In this document: in pieces, positions 48,309 to 56,480 of the stretch | How positions within the stretch are numbered: the first letter of the stretch is position 1 | Layout: each line of letters starts with the position of its first letter | Origin: a virus | DNA length: 64,000 bases | IMG/VR virus record: IMGVR_UViG_3300046820_000495 | Location: 1-64,000 of that record | Direction: 5' to 3' (one strand) | The notes under the pieces: generated by a model | Database searches by the model: none | What the model was told of the DNA's origin: nothing | Seen by the model: the letters and a program-made list of their open reading frames with translations, nothing else | Program-made: the position numbers and the translations under genes

Positions 48309-49291
48309 TTGTTAATCCAACCTTTGTACTTTTCATAATGTGGTTCAAGTGCCTTTAGCCACTCGTTAATCTTTGGACGGCCTTTAACAGCCATAATAAT
48401 CTTGGGCTTGGCCAAGTCTGCTCCGTGCATAAATGCTCCGTTGTTAAACACAAATGTATTTGTATCAGGTGGCAAATCTACGTATGTTCTTTTTTCGTGT
48501 GGGATACGATTTGCACTAACACCATATGCCGCACCTGTTCTAACGCTGATAGGTTTTGGATCATACTCTGCTGTGCGCTCTGGCCACTTGCTGATCCAGA
48601 ATGTAGGACCATCGTTTGTGTCCCAAATCATGATACGTAAGCTATCTGGCCACGGATAGATAACTGCGTCTGGATCAATGTGTGGAGTTACTTCGTTGAT
48701 GTTAGACCATAATACAACCTTCTCAACACTATGGAAAGGCAAGCAACTGAAGATCTGCTCAAACATCTTTGGAAAGTGGCTGGTCCAATCATCTACCACT
48801 GTATTCTTATAGTTAAATTTGGTATGGTCTACGTCTGGGTGTAGATAGCAACATAAGCCTTTCCAAAACTGTGTTTCATTTAGGCCACGTGTGATGTCAG
48901 CTTGCTTTTCATTCCACAGCTTCCAGAACAGGTCCCAGTCATCTGGTTCAATCTTAGGCACATCCAATGGTACCCATGCAATAGGTGACCACTTAGGATC
49001 TACCAATGCCATTTCTGGCCAGGCTGCAGGGCTAATGTAGCTTAAGAAACCTACATCAACATTGGGCATATGAAAGACCTTGCCTCCTAGTCTGACCCAC
49101 TCTTCAAACGGATTGCGCCCGTTTAATAACCAAAATGCAGAATGATGATCTAGTACTACCCATTCCCCTGGATGTAAGTCTGCAGGGAGTGTTTGTCCTG
49201 GACCTAGTGTTATTGTTTTGCCTGTTAGCCTACTGGTACGCCAATTTACATGGGCCAGTATCGTTTCTTTAGGTGGGATGAGCAGTGACAT
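48305..49291 (-). CDS. 2OG-Fe(II) oxygenase (5)
   Basis: The 328-residue protein has EVTPHIDPDAV (HxD), NNGAFMHGADL (third His) and a following Lys/Arg segment in a C-terminal beta-helix domain. The N-terminal 150 residues are Trp-rich and unlike the other oxygenases. It starts the two-gene unit with the coiled-coil oxygenase. The substrate is unknown. Confidence 0.75.
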   Translation of the reverse strand: MSLLIPPKETILAHVNWRTSRLTGKTITLGPGQTLPADLHPGEWVVLDHHSAFWLLNGRNPFEEWVRLGGKVFHMPNVDVGFLSYISPAAWPEMALVDPKWSPIAWVPLDVPKIEPDDWDLFWKLWNEKQADITRGLNETQFWKGLCCYLHPDVDHTKFNYKNTVVDDWTSHFPKMFEQIFSCLPFHSVEKVVLWSNINEVTPHIDPDAVIYPWPDSLRIMIWDTNDGPTFWISKWPERTAEYDPKPISVRTGAAYGVSANRIPHEKRTYVDLPPDTNTFVFNNGAFMHGADLAKPKIIMAVKGRPKINEWLKALEPHYEKYKGWINK

Positions 49292-49321
49292 AACAATAGT
49301 TATGCTTGTGTAGAAGGGGTG

Positions 49322-49918
49322 TTAGGTCAATAATTCTTTTCCTATATCATGCCAGTTATTAAACTTGCGTACAGATATATCAGAAAAGTTAACGTTCCAG
49401 GGTTGATTGATCATGTAGGTTGCGTGTCCTGCTTGAGCACTTGCCCTTGCTACGCTTTCAATTGAAGTCACACATACTGCATCATCATGTTCTATTAACA
49501 TAGGATACAAATTAGCATTACGTGGCACAACATATAGTTCTTTTATTATGCCAGGGAATAATAACTCTAGGTTAGCACGTCTTAGAATTGCACGATGCAT
49601 ATCTTTGCTGGCTCTGCTGTAGCCTACCACTGTCCAGCCATTCATCGGAAAATGTTTTAGTACGTGCTCTGCGCCTAGCAATGGAAACAAGGCGCCCCAT
49701 TGCCACGAGTGTTCACAAAACTCCCTCATCCAAAGATCAGCCAAGTCATCTGGTATGTTTAACCAGTGTCCCAAATGTTCTCTGTTGGAAATTTTGTTGC
49801 CTTCGACCCCTTTAAGTCTATCAAGTGTGCTTAGCCACTTGACAAAACCTGTAAGTGTATCTATGCAAGTATCATCTAAATCAATGATTAACTTGCGGGT
49901 GTCATCCGGCAAGCTCAA
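49322..49918 (-). CDS. HAD-superfamily 5'(3')-nucleotidase-like
   Basis: The 198-residue protein starts with TTG at 49918 (GGGGG six bases before) and has LIIDLDDTCIDT, the HAD motif I with both Asp, a cap-like helical insert and a later Ser/Thr and Lys-type region. The order resembles NT5C-type deoxynucleotidases. It overlaps the end of the ClpS gene by 17 bases. Confidence 0.68.
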   Translation of the reverse strand: MSLPDDTRKLIIDLDDTCIDTLTGFVKWLSTLDRLKGVEGNKISNREHLGHWLNIPDDLADLWMREFCEHSWQWGALFPLLGAEHVLKHFPMNGWTVVGYSRASKDMHRAILRRANLELLFPGIIKELYVVPRNANLYPMLIEHDDAVCVTSIESVARASAQAGHATYMINQPWNVNFSDISVRKFNNWHDIGKELLT

Positions 49919-50213
49919 CGCTTACCCCCAATGGGTGCCCATTAGTGCGAGCAATTTGTGTAGACTCCATTGCTTTTTGTTCAGCAACTTCATATGTGTA
50001 AATGCCGGCTGTACCTTTACCATTTTCATGTACTTGTAACATGACCTGTACTGCGGCTTCTTGAGTGTGATGGAAAATAACTTTTAACAATTCAATAACA
50101 AATTCCATCGGTGTGCTATTGTCGTTTAAGATAACCACACGGTAACGCTCGGGCTCTTTTACGCCTGTAATATTTTCTGTTATAGTAGCTGTATCAACTG
50201 ATGATTGTGACAT
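49902..50213 (-). CDS. clpS: ClpS adaptor
   Basis: The 103-residue protein matches ClpS: RYRVVILNDNSTPMEFVIEL, then a QVHENGKG loop with the conserved His, and a GHPLGVSVEL end. ClpS binds the ClpA N-domain and delivers N-degron substrates. One of the acidic residues in the NDD motif reads Asn here (NDN), which may alter peptide choice. Read late from the GCTAAATA box upstream. Partner: the ClpA-like gene at 9739-11964. Confidence 0.93.
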   Translation of the reverse strand: MSQSSVDTATITENITGVKEPERYRVVILNDNSTPMEFVIELLKVIFHHTQEAAVQVMLQVHENGKGTAGIYTYEVAEQKAMESTQIARTNGHPLGVSVELAG

Positions 50214-50235
50214 AATGTTTCCGTGTTAACTTTGA

Positions 50236-50270
50236 TATTTAGCTTGGGTAAGCTTTTACACTTACCCAAG
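50236..50270 (-). promoter_or_regulatory. Ten-bp hairpin followed by a late promoter box
   Basis: On the minus strand CTTGGGTAAG pairs perfectly with CTTACCCAAG around an eight-base loop, followed at once by GCTAAATA and then the clpS leader. No T-run follows, so it is not a typical terminator. The hairpin may end or process hsp20 RNA while the box starts clpS RNA. Confidence 0.6.
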
Positions 50271-50281
50271 GACTAGGTTTA

Positions 50282-50707
50282 TTATTCCTTAATTAGAGGA
50301 ATCTTTTTAGGTTTGTTTTCCTCTGGAACAATTTGCTCCAAATCAATTACTAGCATACCATCTTTGAGGCTTGCTGTTTTAATCTCAACATGTTCGCCAA
50401 GCACAAATTCGCGCTTGAAACTGCGAGTAGCAATACCACGATGTAGATAGTTTGTAGTATCTTCTTCTTTCTTTTCCCCTACGACAACAAGAGCATTTTC
50501 TTGATGTGTAACTTCAATATCCTTTTCTGTAAAGCCAGCCACCGCCATGGTAATGCGGTAATGGTTTTCAGAGGGCTTCTCTAAGTTAAATGGGGGATAG
50601 CCACCGTTGCTAGGACTGCTGACATTCATTAAACGATCCAAGTCGTTAAACAAACGATCAAAGCCAACACCAAATCGATGGTATGGTAAAGTTAGATTAT
50701 TAGACAT
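50282..50707 (-). CDS. Small heat-shock protein Hsp20 (IbpA type)
   Basis: The 141-residue protein has an N-terminal arm (GVGFDRLFNDLDRLM), the alpha-crystallin domain from about residue 40 with NHYRITMAVAGFTEKDIEVT, RSFKREFVLGEHVEI and DGMLVIDLE, and a C-terminal IPLI IxI-type motif for oligomer assembly. It would hold unfolding proteins during infection. Its promoter region carries overlapping sigma70 and late boxes and a folded leader. Next to clpS and bS21. Confidence 0.93.
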   Translation of the reverse strand: MSNNLTLPYHRFGVGFDRLFNDLDRLMNVSSPSNGGYPPFNLEKPSENHYRITMAVAGFTEKDIEVTHQENALVVVGEKKEEDTTNYLHRGIATRSFKREFVLGEHVEIKTASLKDGMLVIDLEQIVPEENKPKKIPLIKE

Positions 50708-50719
50708 AATATAGTCTCC

Positions 50720-50823
50720 TTAAAGCGAGTCTAAATTGTGATCTCATCTCGAGCATCACATTGTGAACTAGTCCTATTGGCACTAGTATACACAATTATA
50801 TTTATATTCAATCAGAATGTCAA
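50720..50823 (-). promoter_or_regulatory. Dual sigma70/late promoter and folded leader of hsp20
   Basis: TTGACA at 50823-50818, 17 bases, TATAAT at 50800-50795, with TATAAATA at 50806-50799 overlapping it. The leader can fold ATTGTG/CACAAT plus ACTAGT/ACTAGT, and then TGTGAT/ATCACA with CTC/GAG inside. AAGGAG lies downstream of both. This could allow both early and late use and perhaps temperature or processing control; that is inference. Confidence 0.7.
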
Positions 50824-50825
50824 TT

Positions 50826-51092
50826 TTAATATAACCGTTTACGCTGACCTTCGCGACTGGGTCTTCGACCGGCAACTTCATCTTCTTCTACTTTTTTGAG
50901 CCAACGTCTACGGGCTTTGTTTTCTTTGACCAAACGCTCAACGCAGGGTTTTACATATTCCATACGTTCACGTACTTCTTCTAACTTGCCACTGTCTTGT
51001 ATCTTATTTTTAAACTTTCTTAGGGCTTTTTCTACATTGCCGTCTTTAACGGAAACGGCGGTGCCCTTAAGTTTCTTTTGGGTTTCTCTCAT
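50826..51092 (-). CDS. rpsU: Ribosomal protein bS21 homologue
   Basis: The 88-residue protein has [20 protein letters not shown], the bS21 pattern with conserved ALRKFK, then a basic helical tail ending RKRLY as in bacterial bS21. bS21 sits on the 30S platform near the anti-Shine-Dalgarno region and affects initiation. Phage-encoded bS21 is known from several aquatic phages and is thought to favour phage messages. It overlaps the clpX gene by four bases. The tail is longer than in E. coli (71 residues in total there). Confidence 0.92.
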   Translation of the reverse strand: MRETQKKLKGTAVSVKDGNVEKALRKFKNKIQDSGKLEEVRERMEYVKPCVERLVKENKARRRWLKKVEEDEVAGRRPSREGQRKRLY

Positions 51093-52312
51093 GCGACTAT
51101 TTCTAAATTTTTGTAAATTGTGACGGGCTTATGGTCTTCCACGGCCTGTTCAGTAATTATAACTTTACTTAATCCTTCACGGGCCAATTCAGGTAGATTA
51201 AACTGTATATCTAACAAAATATGCTCAATAATGCTTCTAAGTCCGCGAGCACCCGTCTTCTTAGTTATGCTCAGGTTTGCAATAGCAATTCGTGCTTCCG
51301 TTGTAAATTCCAACTCAACACCATCCATTGCAAAAACGGCACAATACTCTTTTTCAATGCTGTCTTCTGGTTCAGTTAGGATTCTAACCAGGCTATCTGC
51401 GTCCAGCGTTTCTAGTGCAGAGATAACTGGAATACGTCCCATGAACTCAGGAATCATACCAAACTTGACAAAGTCTTCTGGTTCTACTTCTGCTAACCAA
51501 CGATCAGTACTGATTTCAGCTGTGCCTACTTCGGCACCAAAGCCAATCCGAGTACCGCCGGTCATGCGCTTCTTAACTTGTTCATCTAAGCCAACAAAGG
51601 CACCGCCCAAAATAAACAAGATGTTCTTGGTGTTTACTGTGTTTGCATCTTGCCCTGGATGCTTACGCCCACCATTGACAGGCACACGACACTCAGTGCC
51701 TTCAATTAGTTTGAGCAGGGCCTGTTGTACACCTTCTCCTGACACGTCACGAGTGATACTTGCGCTTTCACTCTTGCGACCTTTCTTATCGATCTCATCA
51801 ATGTAGATGATACCAGTCTCTGCACGTTTGATATCACCATCAGCACTTTGTACCAGTCGGTGTATAACGCTTTCAACGTCATCACCTACATAGCCTGACT
51901 CAGTTAATGTAGTAGCATCAGCAACTGCAAAAGGCACGTTGAGTTTTTCTGCCAGCTTCTTGGCCAACAAAGTTTTACCACTTCCAGTAGGACCAATCAA
52001 TAGCACGTTGCTTTTCTTAATAAGGTCTGCTGTACTTTGCCCCAGACGTTTGTAGTGATTGCGAACAGCAACACTTAGACTACGCTTGGCCAAGTCTTGT
52101 CCAATGACAAATCTATCCAAGTAAGATTTGATTTCACTTGGTGTACTAGACCCAGTAAACGTGGTAGGTGCTTTTTCTTCTGATAGTGCTTCCAGGCACA
52201 AATGAATACACTCGTTGCAGATATATGCTTTGTCTCCAGCAATGAGTGCTGTGACTTCATCTCTGTGTTTATTGCAGAAGCTACACTTTAAATTTTGTAC
52301 TTTATCCACCAA
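51089..52312 (-). CDS. clpX: ClpX unfoldase
   Basis: The 407-residue protein is a complete ClpX: zinc-binding domain with Cys10, 13, 32 and 35, Walker A GPTGSGKT (107-114), IYIDEIDK (about 169-176), the pore loop GYVGDD, and the ClpP-docking IGF (256-258) followed by GAEV. The start is TTG 52312 or GTG 52309 after GGAG. It can dock on host ClpP and steer degradation of phage-chosen targets, or compete with host ClpX. No ClpP gene is in the window. Confidence 0.95.
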   Translation of the reverse strand: MVDKVQNLKCSFCNKHRDEVTALIAGDKAYICNECIHLCLEALSEEKAPTTFTGSSTPSEIKSYLDRFVIGQDLAKRSLSVAVRNHYKRLGQSTADLIKKSNVLLIGPTGSGKTLLAKKLAEKLNVPFAVADATTLTESGYVGDDVESVIHRLVQSADGDIKRAETGIIYIDEIDKKGRKSESASITRDVSGEGVQQALLKLIEGTECRVPVNGGRKHPGQDANTVNTKNILFILGGAFVGLDEQVKKRMTGGTRIGFGAEVGTAEISTDRWLAEVEPEDFVKFGMIPEFMGRIPVISALETLDADSLVRILTEPEDSIEKEYCAVFAMDGVELEFTTEARIAIANLSITKKTGARGLRSIIEHILLDIQFNLPELAREGLSKVIITEQAVEDHKPVTIYKNLEIVA

Positions 52313-52727
52313 GTGCTAACTCCAGAATTCTCAATAGCTCATCTGTATCTTCGTAGCTTGGAATGCCAACAGCATTAAGCAAGGATACAAACTCATCGCT
52401 ACCAGGGCGTGTATTAAAAATAACTGGTTGGTCAACTTTGGTCATTGCCATGGCCATTCTTATTTCATGTTCACTACAGCTGGCCATGTCACAAATAACA
52501 ATGTCACAGTTATCAACTACATGCCAATACCATACCCATGCTTTTGGATCTTTAACTCCGCTTTCGTTTGTATAGAAAGTAAGTTGATTCTGCTGTATAT
52601 TCTTTTCAACAGTTGATATAATTGTGTCTTGCCAGTCTTTGTTATTACTGATTAAACAAAATGCCAGGCCACCTCCGGGCATATAAAGTGTAGGTGGACT
52701 AACAACATAAACATTGGAATCGGTCAA
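52302..52727 (-). CDS. Nucleoside deoxyribosyltransferase-like Rossmann protein
   Basis: The 141-residue protein starts with TTG at 52727 (AAGGA upstream). It has [20 protein letters not shown] and [11 protein letters not shown], similar to the nucleotide-binding core of nucleoside 2-deoxyribosyltransferases, where a Glu in the xxE/G pattern is catalytic. Similarity is limited, so the role may be base salvage or simply nucleotide binding. It overlaps the ClpX start by 11 bases. Confidence 0.5.
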   Translation of the reverse strand: MTDSNVYVVSPPTLYMPGGGLAFCLISNNKDWQDTIISTVEKNIQQNQLTFYTNESGVKDPKAWVWYWHVVDNCDIVICDMASCSEHEIRMAMAMTKVDQPVIFNTRPGSDEFVSLLNAVGIPSYEDTDELLRILELALGG

Positions 52728-52736
52728 AATAATCCT

Positions 52737-54056
52737 TTAGACATCGTCACGTTTTGGAAATACAGACTGGAACCAACCACGACTGCGCTTCTGTTTAAGC
52801 AGATCATCTTTGTTTGCTTTAACTATTTTATCAGTAACAACTTCTGGTTGTTGCTCAGAAACTGCCCATGCCTCACCGGGTGTGCCAGGTGGTGCAAAGT
52901 CTAATTTTTTACCAGCTTCTAGTTGTGCTATATCTGCTTCACTTAGTTCATTGAACGTTGGTGTAATTAGTGTGCCATTGGGATTGTAAACACCTGCATC
53001 GACAGCTTCTTTAAATGCTGGCTCGGTGGTAATGTCAGCCAATTCTTTGCCAATGACTTTTTCTTTGGCCAGGCGTTTAGCCTCAGCTAGTTCATCAACT
53101 TCTACATCTGTTTTAGGATAAACTGGATCTAGATTGCTTGCAATGCTTTCATTGTGGGAATTAAGTTCTTCATACTCAGCTAGGAATTTAAAGTCTTCAA
53201 CTGGTGGTGTTTGTGTGACAGTGGGTTGCTCAGTTTCCTGAATCCTTACTGGGCTGTCACCCTCCGCTTCTTCATCTTGTTTACGGAACCATTGGAAGCT
53301 GTATTGGCTTGCCAACAGCAAGATAACTGCCAAGGGGTCAAATACACTAACAATAATAATGATTACCCATGTAACTGCTTTTTCTAATACATTGGCATCT
53401 GGGTTGTCACCATAGATAAATGCCGCAATGTATTTGACAGGGCCTACTTCAGCTTCTACTTTACGTACTTCTGCGGCAATGGGCGCCCGTGCCTCATTGA
53501 GTACTGCGATTTTCTTTTGAGCTTCTGCAATGTCTGTAAGGAGGCGAGCACGTTCTTTCTGCTGGGCTCGGCGTATGGCAACTGCTTTGTCCGCCCCCTT
53601 TTCATCTTGACTGCGACCCATAACTTGATCCACAGCCTCATCCATTTGTTTGAGAGCCTTGCGACTAGCATCTATATTTTCCCGTTCAGTTTTAATTTTT
53701 TCATCGTAGACAGCAATCTTTGCTAGTACATCACCTGACACCAAGCCAGCATCACTGTGTGCTTTGCTTAAGAAGCCAAAGATACCCATACTGGTGATTA
53801 TCATTAAGATAGCCACTGCAATAGTCATATATGTTTTTATAAAGAAAGGAGCACGACTCCAGTTCTGCTTTAGCCATACTGTGGCTATCAGTTTACTGAC
53901 TTCAAGTGCCACACCCATAACAATAATGGGTACAACTGCGGCGGCGAAAATGCTTACTAGGCCTGCTACCGAATAGTATACGGCCACAGCTGATATGCTT
54001 AGGCCGCTGATTAGTGCCAAGTAGGCAACTATTTTGTCTGTGCGTGTGATTTTCAT
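52737..54056 (-). CDS. Large membrane protein with coiled coil
   Basis: The 439-residue protein has about three N-terminal membrane segments (residues 10-100), a charged coiled coil (about 110-210), another membrane segment near residues 225-250 (VIIIIVSVFDPLAVILLLAS) and an acidic, Pro-rich C-terminal half. Similar proteins recur in marine T4-like phages. The function is unknown; a membrane-bound replication or lysis-timing role has been suggested by layout only. Confidence 0.7.
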   Translation of the reverse strand: MKITRTDKIVAYLALISGLSISAVAVYYSVAGLVSIFAAAVVPIIVMGVALEVSKLIATVWLKQNWSRAPFFIKTYMTIAVAILMIITSMGIFGFLSKAHSDAGLVSGDVLAKIAVYDEKIKTERENIDASRKALKQMDEAVDQVMGRSQDEKGADKAVAIRRAQQKERARLLTDIAEAQKKIAVLNEARAPIAAEVRKVEAEVGPVKYIAAFIYGDNPDANVLEKAVTWVIIIIVSVFDPLAVILLLASQYSFQWFRKQDEEAEGDSPVRIQETEQPTVTQTPPVEDFKFLAEYEELNSHNESIASNLDPVYPKTDVEVDELAEAKRLAKEKVIGKELADITTEPAFKEAVDAGVYNPNGTLITPTFNELSEADIAQLEAGKKLDFAPPGTPGEAWAVSEQQPEVVTDKIVKANKDDLLKQKRSRGWFQSVFPKRDDV

Positions 54057-54057
54057 T

Positions 54058-54780
54058 TTATACGTGTGTCCTTGCTGGGAAGCAATGTGGTAGATCGTTA
54101 AACAAAGTCCAATACTTTACCATATTGCCATCTTTGTCAAGATCAAATGTGTCGTTCTTGGCTTGTACGTTGGGTACCTTGCCAAATGCATTTGGGAATT
54201 TTTCCCACATGCGTTCATAGTAGTTGCGTGGCATAACATCAATGATCAAGTGTGTTCTCCATGTTGTGCCGTAGTTAACTGCTGTGTGTGGAATCTTGTT
54301 ATTAAGTTCCCACAACTCACCGGGTTCGATATGATCACGAACTCCGCCGTTTTCTAAGTCATAGCTGACATGATACAAATAGCAATCTGGATTGGTTTCT
54401 AGTGCTATGTTGTAACGTCTACTGTAACGCTGTGTAAAACGTGTATCAGTGTGCATAATGGTATCGCCACCTGGTTGCATGTATGCAATGTCAGCTTGAC
54501 ATAACACTGGATCAGCAATGCCAGTTATCTTCATAAGATAATTAATAGGCTGGCGGAACGCACACATGATATCAATTTGCGATTTGGTAATAGGTCCAGT
54601 GATATCATAAAAGCCTGCAATACGCTCTGGGCTATTAGGCAAATACATCAGGTAAGTGTCATCACCTTTACGCTTGTCAGAGTCAGACCATTTATATGCC
54701 TTAAGCAAGGCATTTGCTTTGTCAAAAATTTTAGGGTCAAATACAGCCACCTTACGTGCTGTCATTCCTGGTTCGTACAT
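54058..54780 (-). CDS. 2OG-Fe(II) oxygenase, Asp/Asn beta-hydroxylase-like (6)
   Basis: The 240-residue protein has GGDTIMHTDTRF (HxD), GELWELNNKIPHTAVN (third His) and TTWRTHLIIDVM with the 2-oxoglutarate Arg, close to the enzyme at 36959-37573. It sits between the large membrane protein and the SNase-like gene with one- or two-base gaps. The substrate is unknown. Confidence 0.82.
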   Translation of the reverse strand: MYEPGMTARKVAVFDPKIFDKANALLKAYKWSDSDKRKGDDTYLMYLPNSPERIAGFYDITGPITKSQIDIMCAFRQPINYLMKITGIADPVLCQADIAYMQPGGDTIMHTDTRFTQRYSRRYNIALETNPDCYLYHVSYDLENGGVRDHIEPGELWELNNKIPHTAVNYGTTWRTHLIIDVMPRNYYERMWEKFPNAFGKVPNVQAKNDTFDLDKDGNMVKYWTLFNDLPHCFPARTHV

Positions 54781-55125
54781 TTAATCATCCTCATCATCAT
54801 CAGGTACTTGGAAGCTGGTTGCTAATCCTTGCTCCACTAATGCTTCATTTATATTTAATGTTGGCTCACCGGATTCGTTTGCAATGTATGCCCAGCCAAG
54901 AACGCGACCCAACTTAGAACGCTTGGTTATAATGGGTTCTACAATTAGACCATCCTTGCATAGCTCTGAAAGCACAATACGGACATCACTGTCTTTACCG
55001 CACGAAGCTACTCCAAACAATCTAATCTTCTGGCGTGTGTACACATTAAAGCCAAGATCTAGTTCTACTTCTAAGGTATCAGTACCACGCACTTCTAGTA
55101 TTTTGGCTGGGTATAATCTTCTCAT
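54781..55125 (-). CDS. Staphylococcal-nuclease-like domain protein
   Basis: The 114-residue protein has the SNase-type strands EVRGTDTLEVELDLGF, KIRLFGVAS and SKLGRVLGWAYIAN, then NINEALVEQGLAT. The Arg of RLFGV and of GRVLGW are kept, but the Asp-Thr-x-Glu acid cluster is not evident, so catalysis is doubtful. It may only bind nucleic acid or protein. It overlaps the SleB-like gene by four bases. Confidence 0.65.
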   Translation of the reverse strand: MRRLYPAKILEVRGTDTLEVELDLGFNVYTRQKIRLFGVASCGKDSDVRIVLSELCKDGLIVEPIITKRSKLGRVLGWAYIANESGEPTLNINEALVEQGLATSFQVPDDDEDD

Positions 55126-55796
55126 TTTTCTTCTTTTGGTTTTACTCTATAAAAAACATGGTTACCAATTTGCTGTACGGAATCTTTGACTCGCTTCCAA
55201 GTTGGTTTCCAGTCTATGTATGTAGCATGAAAGTGTGTGGCTCCGCGAGTCGGATCCTCTACCTTGTCTGATTCGTTGATTGTTACAAGTGCAACGCCTA
55301 CTGCTTGATACCAATGGAATCCAGCAGGCTGTGTGCCGGGATGATTGCAGGTCCAAGAAAATTGGCAACCTTGTTTAACTACACCGCAAACAGTCTTGGC
55401 ATAACCTTCTTCAAGGCGATTAAGTGTTACTTTGGCCACTGCTACCTGACCTTGTAGGCTTTCGCCACGACTTTCGTAGTAAACATTTTCTGCTAGACAA
55501 CGAACTTGCTTGTCTACAACTGCTTGACGGATACCACCGGCATTTTCTACGCTACTACGCATAAGCCTACGAACACGCTGTTCCCATGTTTCATTTTCAT
55601 AAGAATGTATTTGGTTATCAAACCATTCCTGAAACGTGGTTAGGCTGTTGTTTTTTGCCTTAGGATCTGGGCTGTACTGACCAGCTACTGCTGTGACAAC
55701 CACTAATAATGTTAAAGCCAATAAGATGACTTTAGATAGCAAACGTTCTACCGCTTGCTTTGACATGCCCGAGAAAAACTTAGGGGTCATGTGCAT
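55122..55796 (-). CDS. SleB-type cell-wall hydrolase, likely signal-anchored endolysin
   Basis: The 224-residue protein has an N-terminal hydrophobic segment (about residues 22-42, VILLALTLLVVVTAVAGQYS) after a basic stretch, then the hydrolase_2/SleB domain with CLAENVYYESRGESLQGQVA, the catalytic Glu, and HPGTQPAGFHWYQA. AAAGGAGG precedes the ATG. A signal-arrest-release or secreted muramidase/transglycosylase is inferred. The spanin genes are 42 kb away. Confidence 0.82.
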   Translation of the reverse strand: MHMTPKFFSGMSKQAVERLLSKVILLALTLLVVVTAVAGQYSPDPKAKNNSLTTFQEWFDNQIHSYENETWEQRVRRLMRSSVENAGGIRQAVVDKQVRCLAENVYYESRGESLQGQVAVAKVTLNRLEEGYAKTVCGVVKQGCQFSWTCNHPGTQPAGFHWYQAVGVALVTINESDKVEDPTRGATHFHATYIDWKPTWKRVKDSVQQIGNHVFYRVKPKEEK

Positions 55797-55828
55797 GTTA
55801 CACCTCCTTTCATTAGGATTACCTCCAG

Positions 55829-56350
55829 TCAGGTCTTTGACGATAAGATATCATCTAAAACTTCACCTGGGCTCTGATATCCATGATCAACCTGGGTGTA
55901 GGTTATATCATGCTTGGCCAAGAGCACCGCAATCCGCCGATCGACCTCAATGCTAGCATCAAGGTTATGCACACGGCCGCGATCATCGAACCACGGGCCG
56001 CGCCCTAGAAATGCCACAACATTGTCGTAACGCTTCCAGAGTTCTACTACTACCTGTTCCCACTCTGCAGGATAATCCTCCGGAGCATAGATAGCACTCA
56101 ATAAAAAGGGACTGTCAGTTATAATATAATCAACTTGTCCTACTAACCTATGTATTCGTTGTACTTGACGACCAAATACATAAGCCTGATTTTCCAGCGC
56201 ACAATGTCTACCTTCCCAGACTAGGTCTTTGGCAACTTCCGTTACCAACTCTACATTCCACCCTCGGCGTTTTGCTTCGTGATATAAGCCTGACGCTAGA
56301 GTGCTTTTACCTGCTCCTGGGCCAGCAATGACATTAATTACTTTCATCAT
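55829..56350 (-). CDS. P-loop nucleotide kinase-like ATPase
   Basis: The 173-residue protein has Walker A GPGAGKST (residues 9-16), a TEVAKDLVWE segment and IITDSPFLLSA as in the AAA_28/NadR-like kinase fold. It could phosphorylate a nucleotide or cofactor. A sigma70 -10 box lies six bases before the second ATG (56347) with no ribosome-binding site, so the second Met is the likely leaderless start. Confidence 0.78.
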   Translation of the reverse strand: MMKVINVIAGPGAGKSTLASGLYHEAKRRGWNVELVTEVAKDLVWEGRHCALENQAYVFGRQVQRIHRLVGQVDYIITDSPFLLSAIYAPEDYPAEWEQVVVELWKRYDNVVAFLGRGPWFDDRGRVHNLDASIEVDRRIAVLLAKHDITYTQVDHGYQSPGEVLDDILSSKT

Positions 56351-56353
56351 GTT

Positions 56354-56382
56354 ATTGTAGCATTTTACTTATTATTAGTCAA
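56354..56382 (-). promoter_or_regulatory. Sigma70 promoter, predicted leaderless
   Basis: TTGACT, 17 bases, TACAAT, then AACATG and ATG. Counting seven bases from the -10 box lands on the second ATG at 56347. The -35 box follows immediately after the terminator T-run. Confidence 0.78.
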
Positions 56383-56409
56383 GAAAACAGGGCAACCAAT
56401 GTGCCCTGT
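56381..56409 (-). terminator. Rho-independent terminator
   Basis: ACAGGGCA pairs with TGCCCTGT around a seven-base loop on the minus strand, followed by TTTTCTT. It ends the transcript of the lipase-like gene that stops at 56481. The T-run is shared with the -35 region of the next promoter. Confidence 0.88.
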
Positions 56410-56480
56410 CTAGCGATACCGTATGAGGCGATTTTTATTTTTAGTACGAAATAATGTCTGTTAAAGCTAGTGTTATTGGA

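Noticed and set aside
51120-51806. Plus-strand open frame of 228 codons
   Set aside because: It is antisense to ClpX, with Ser/Pro-rich shadow composition and no ribosome-binding site.
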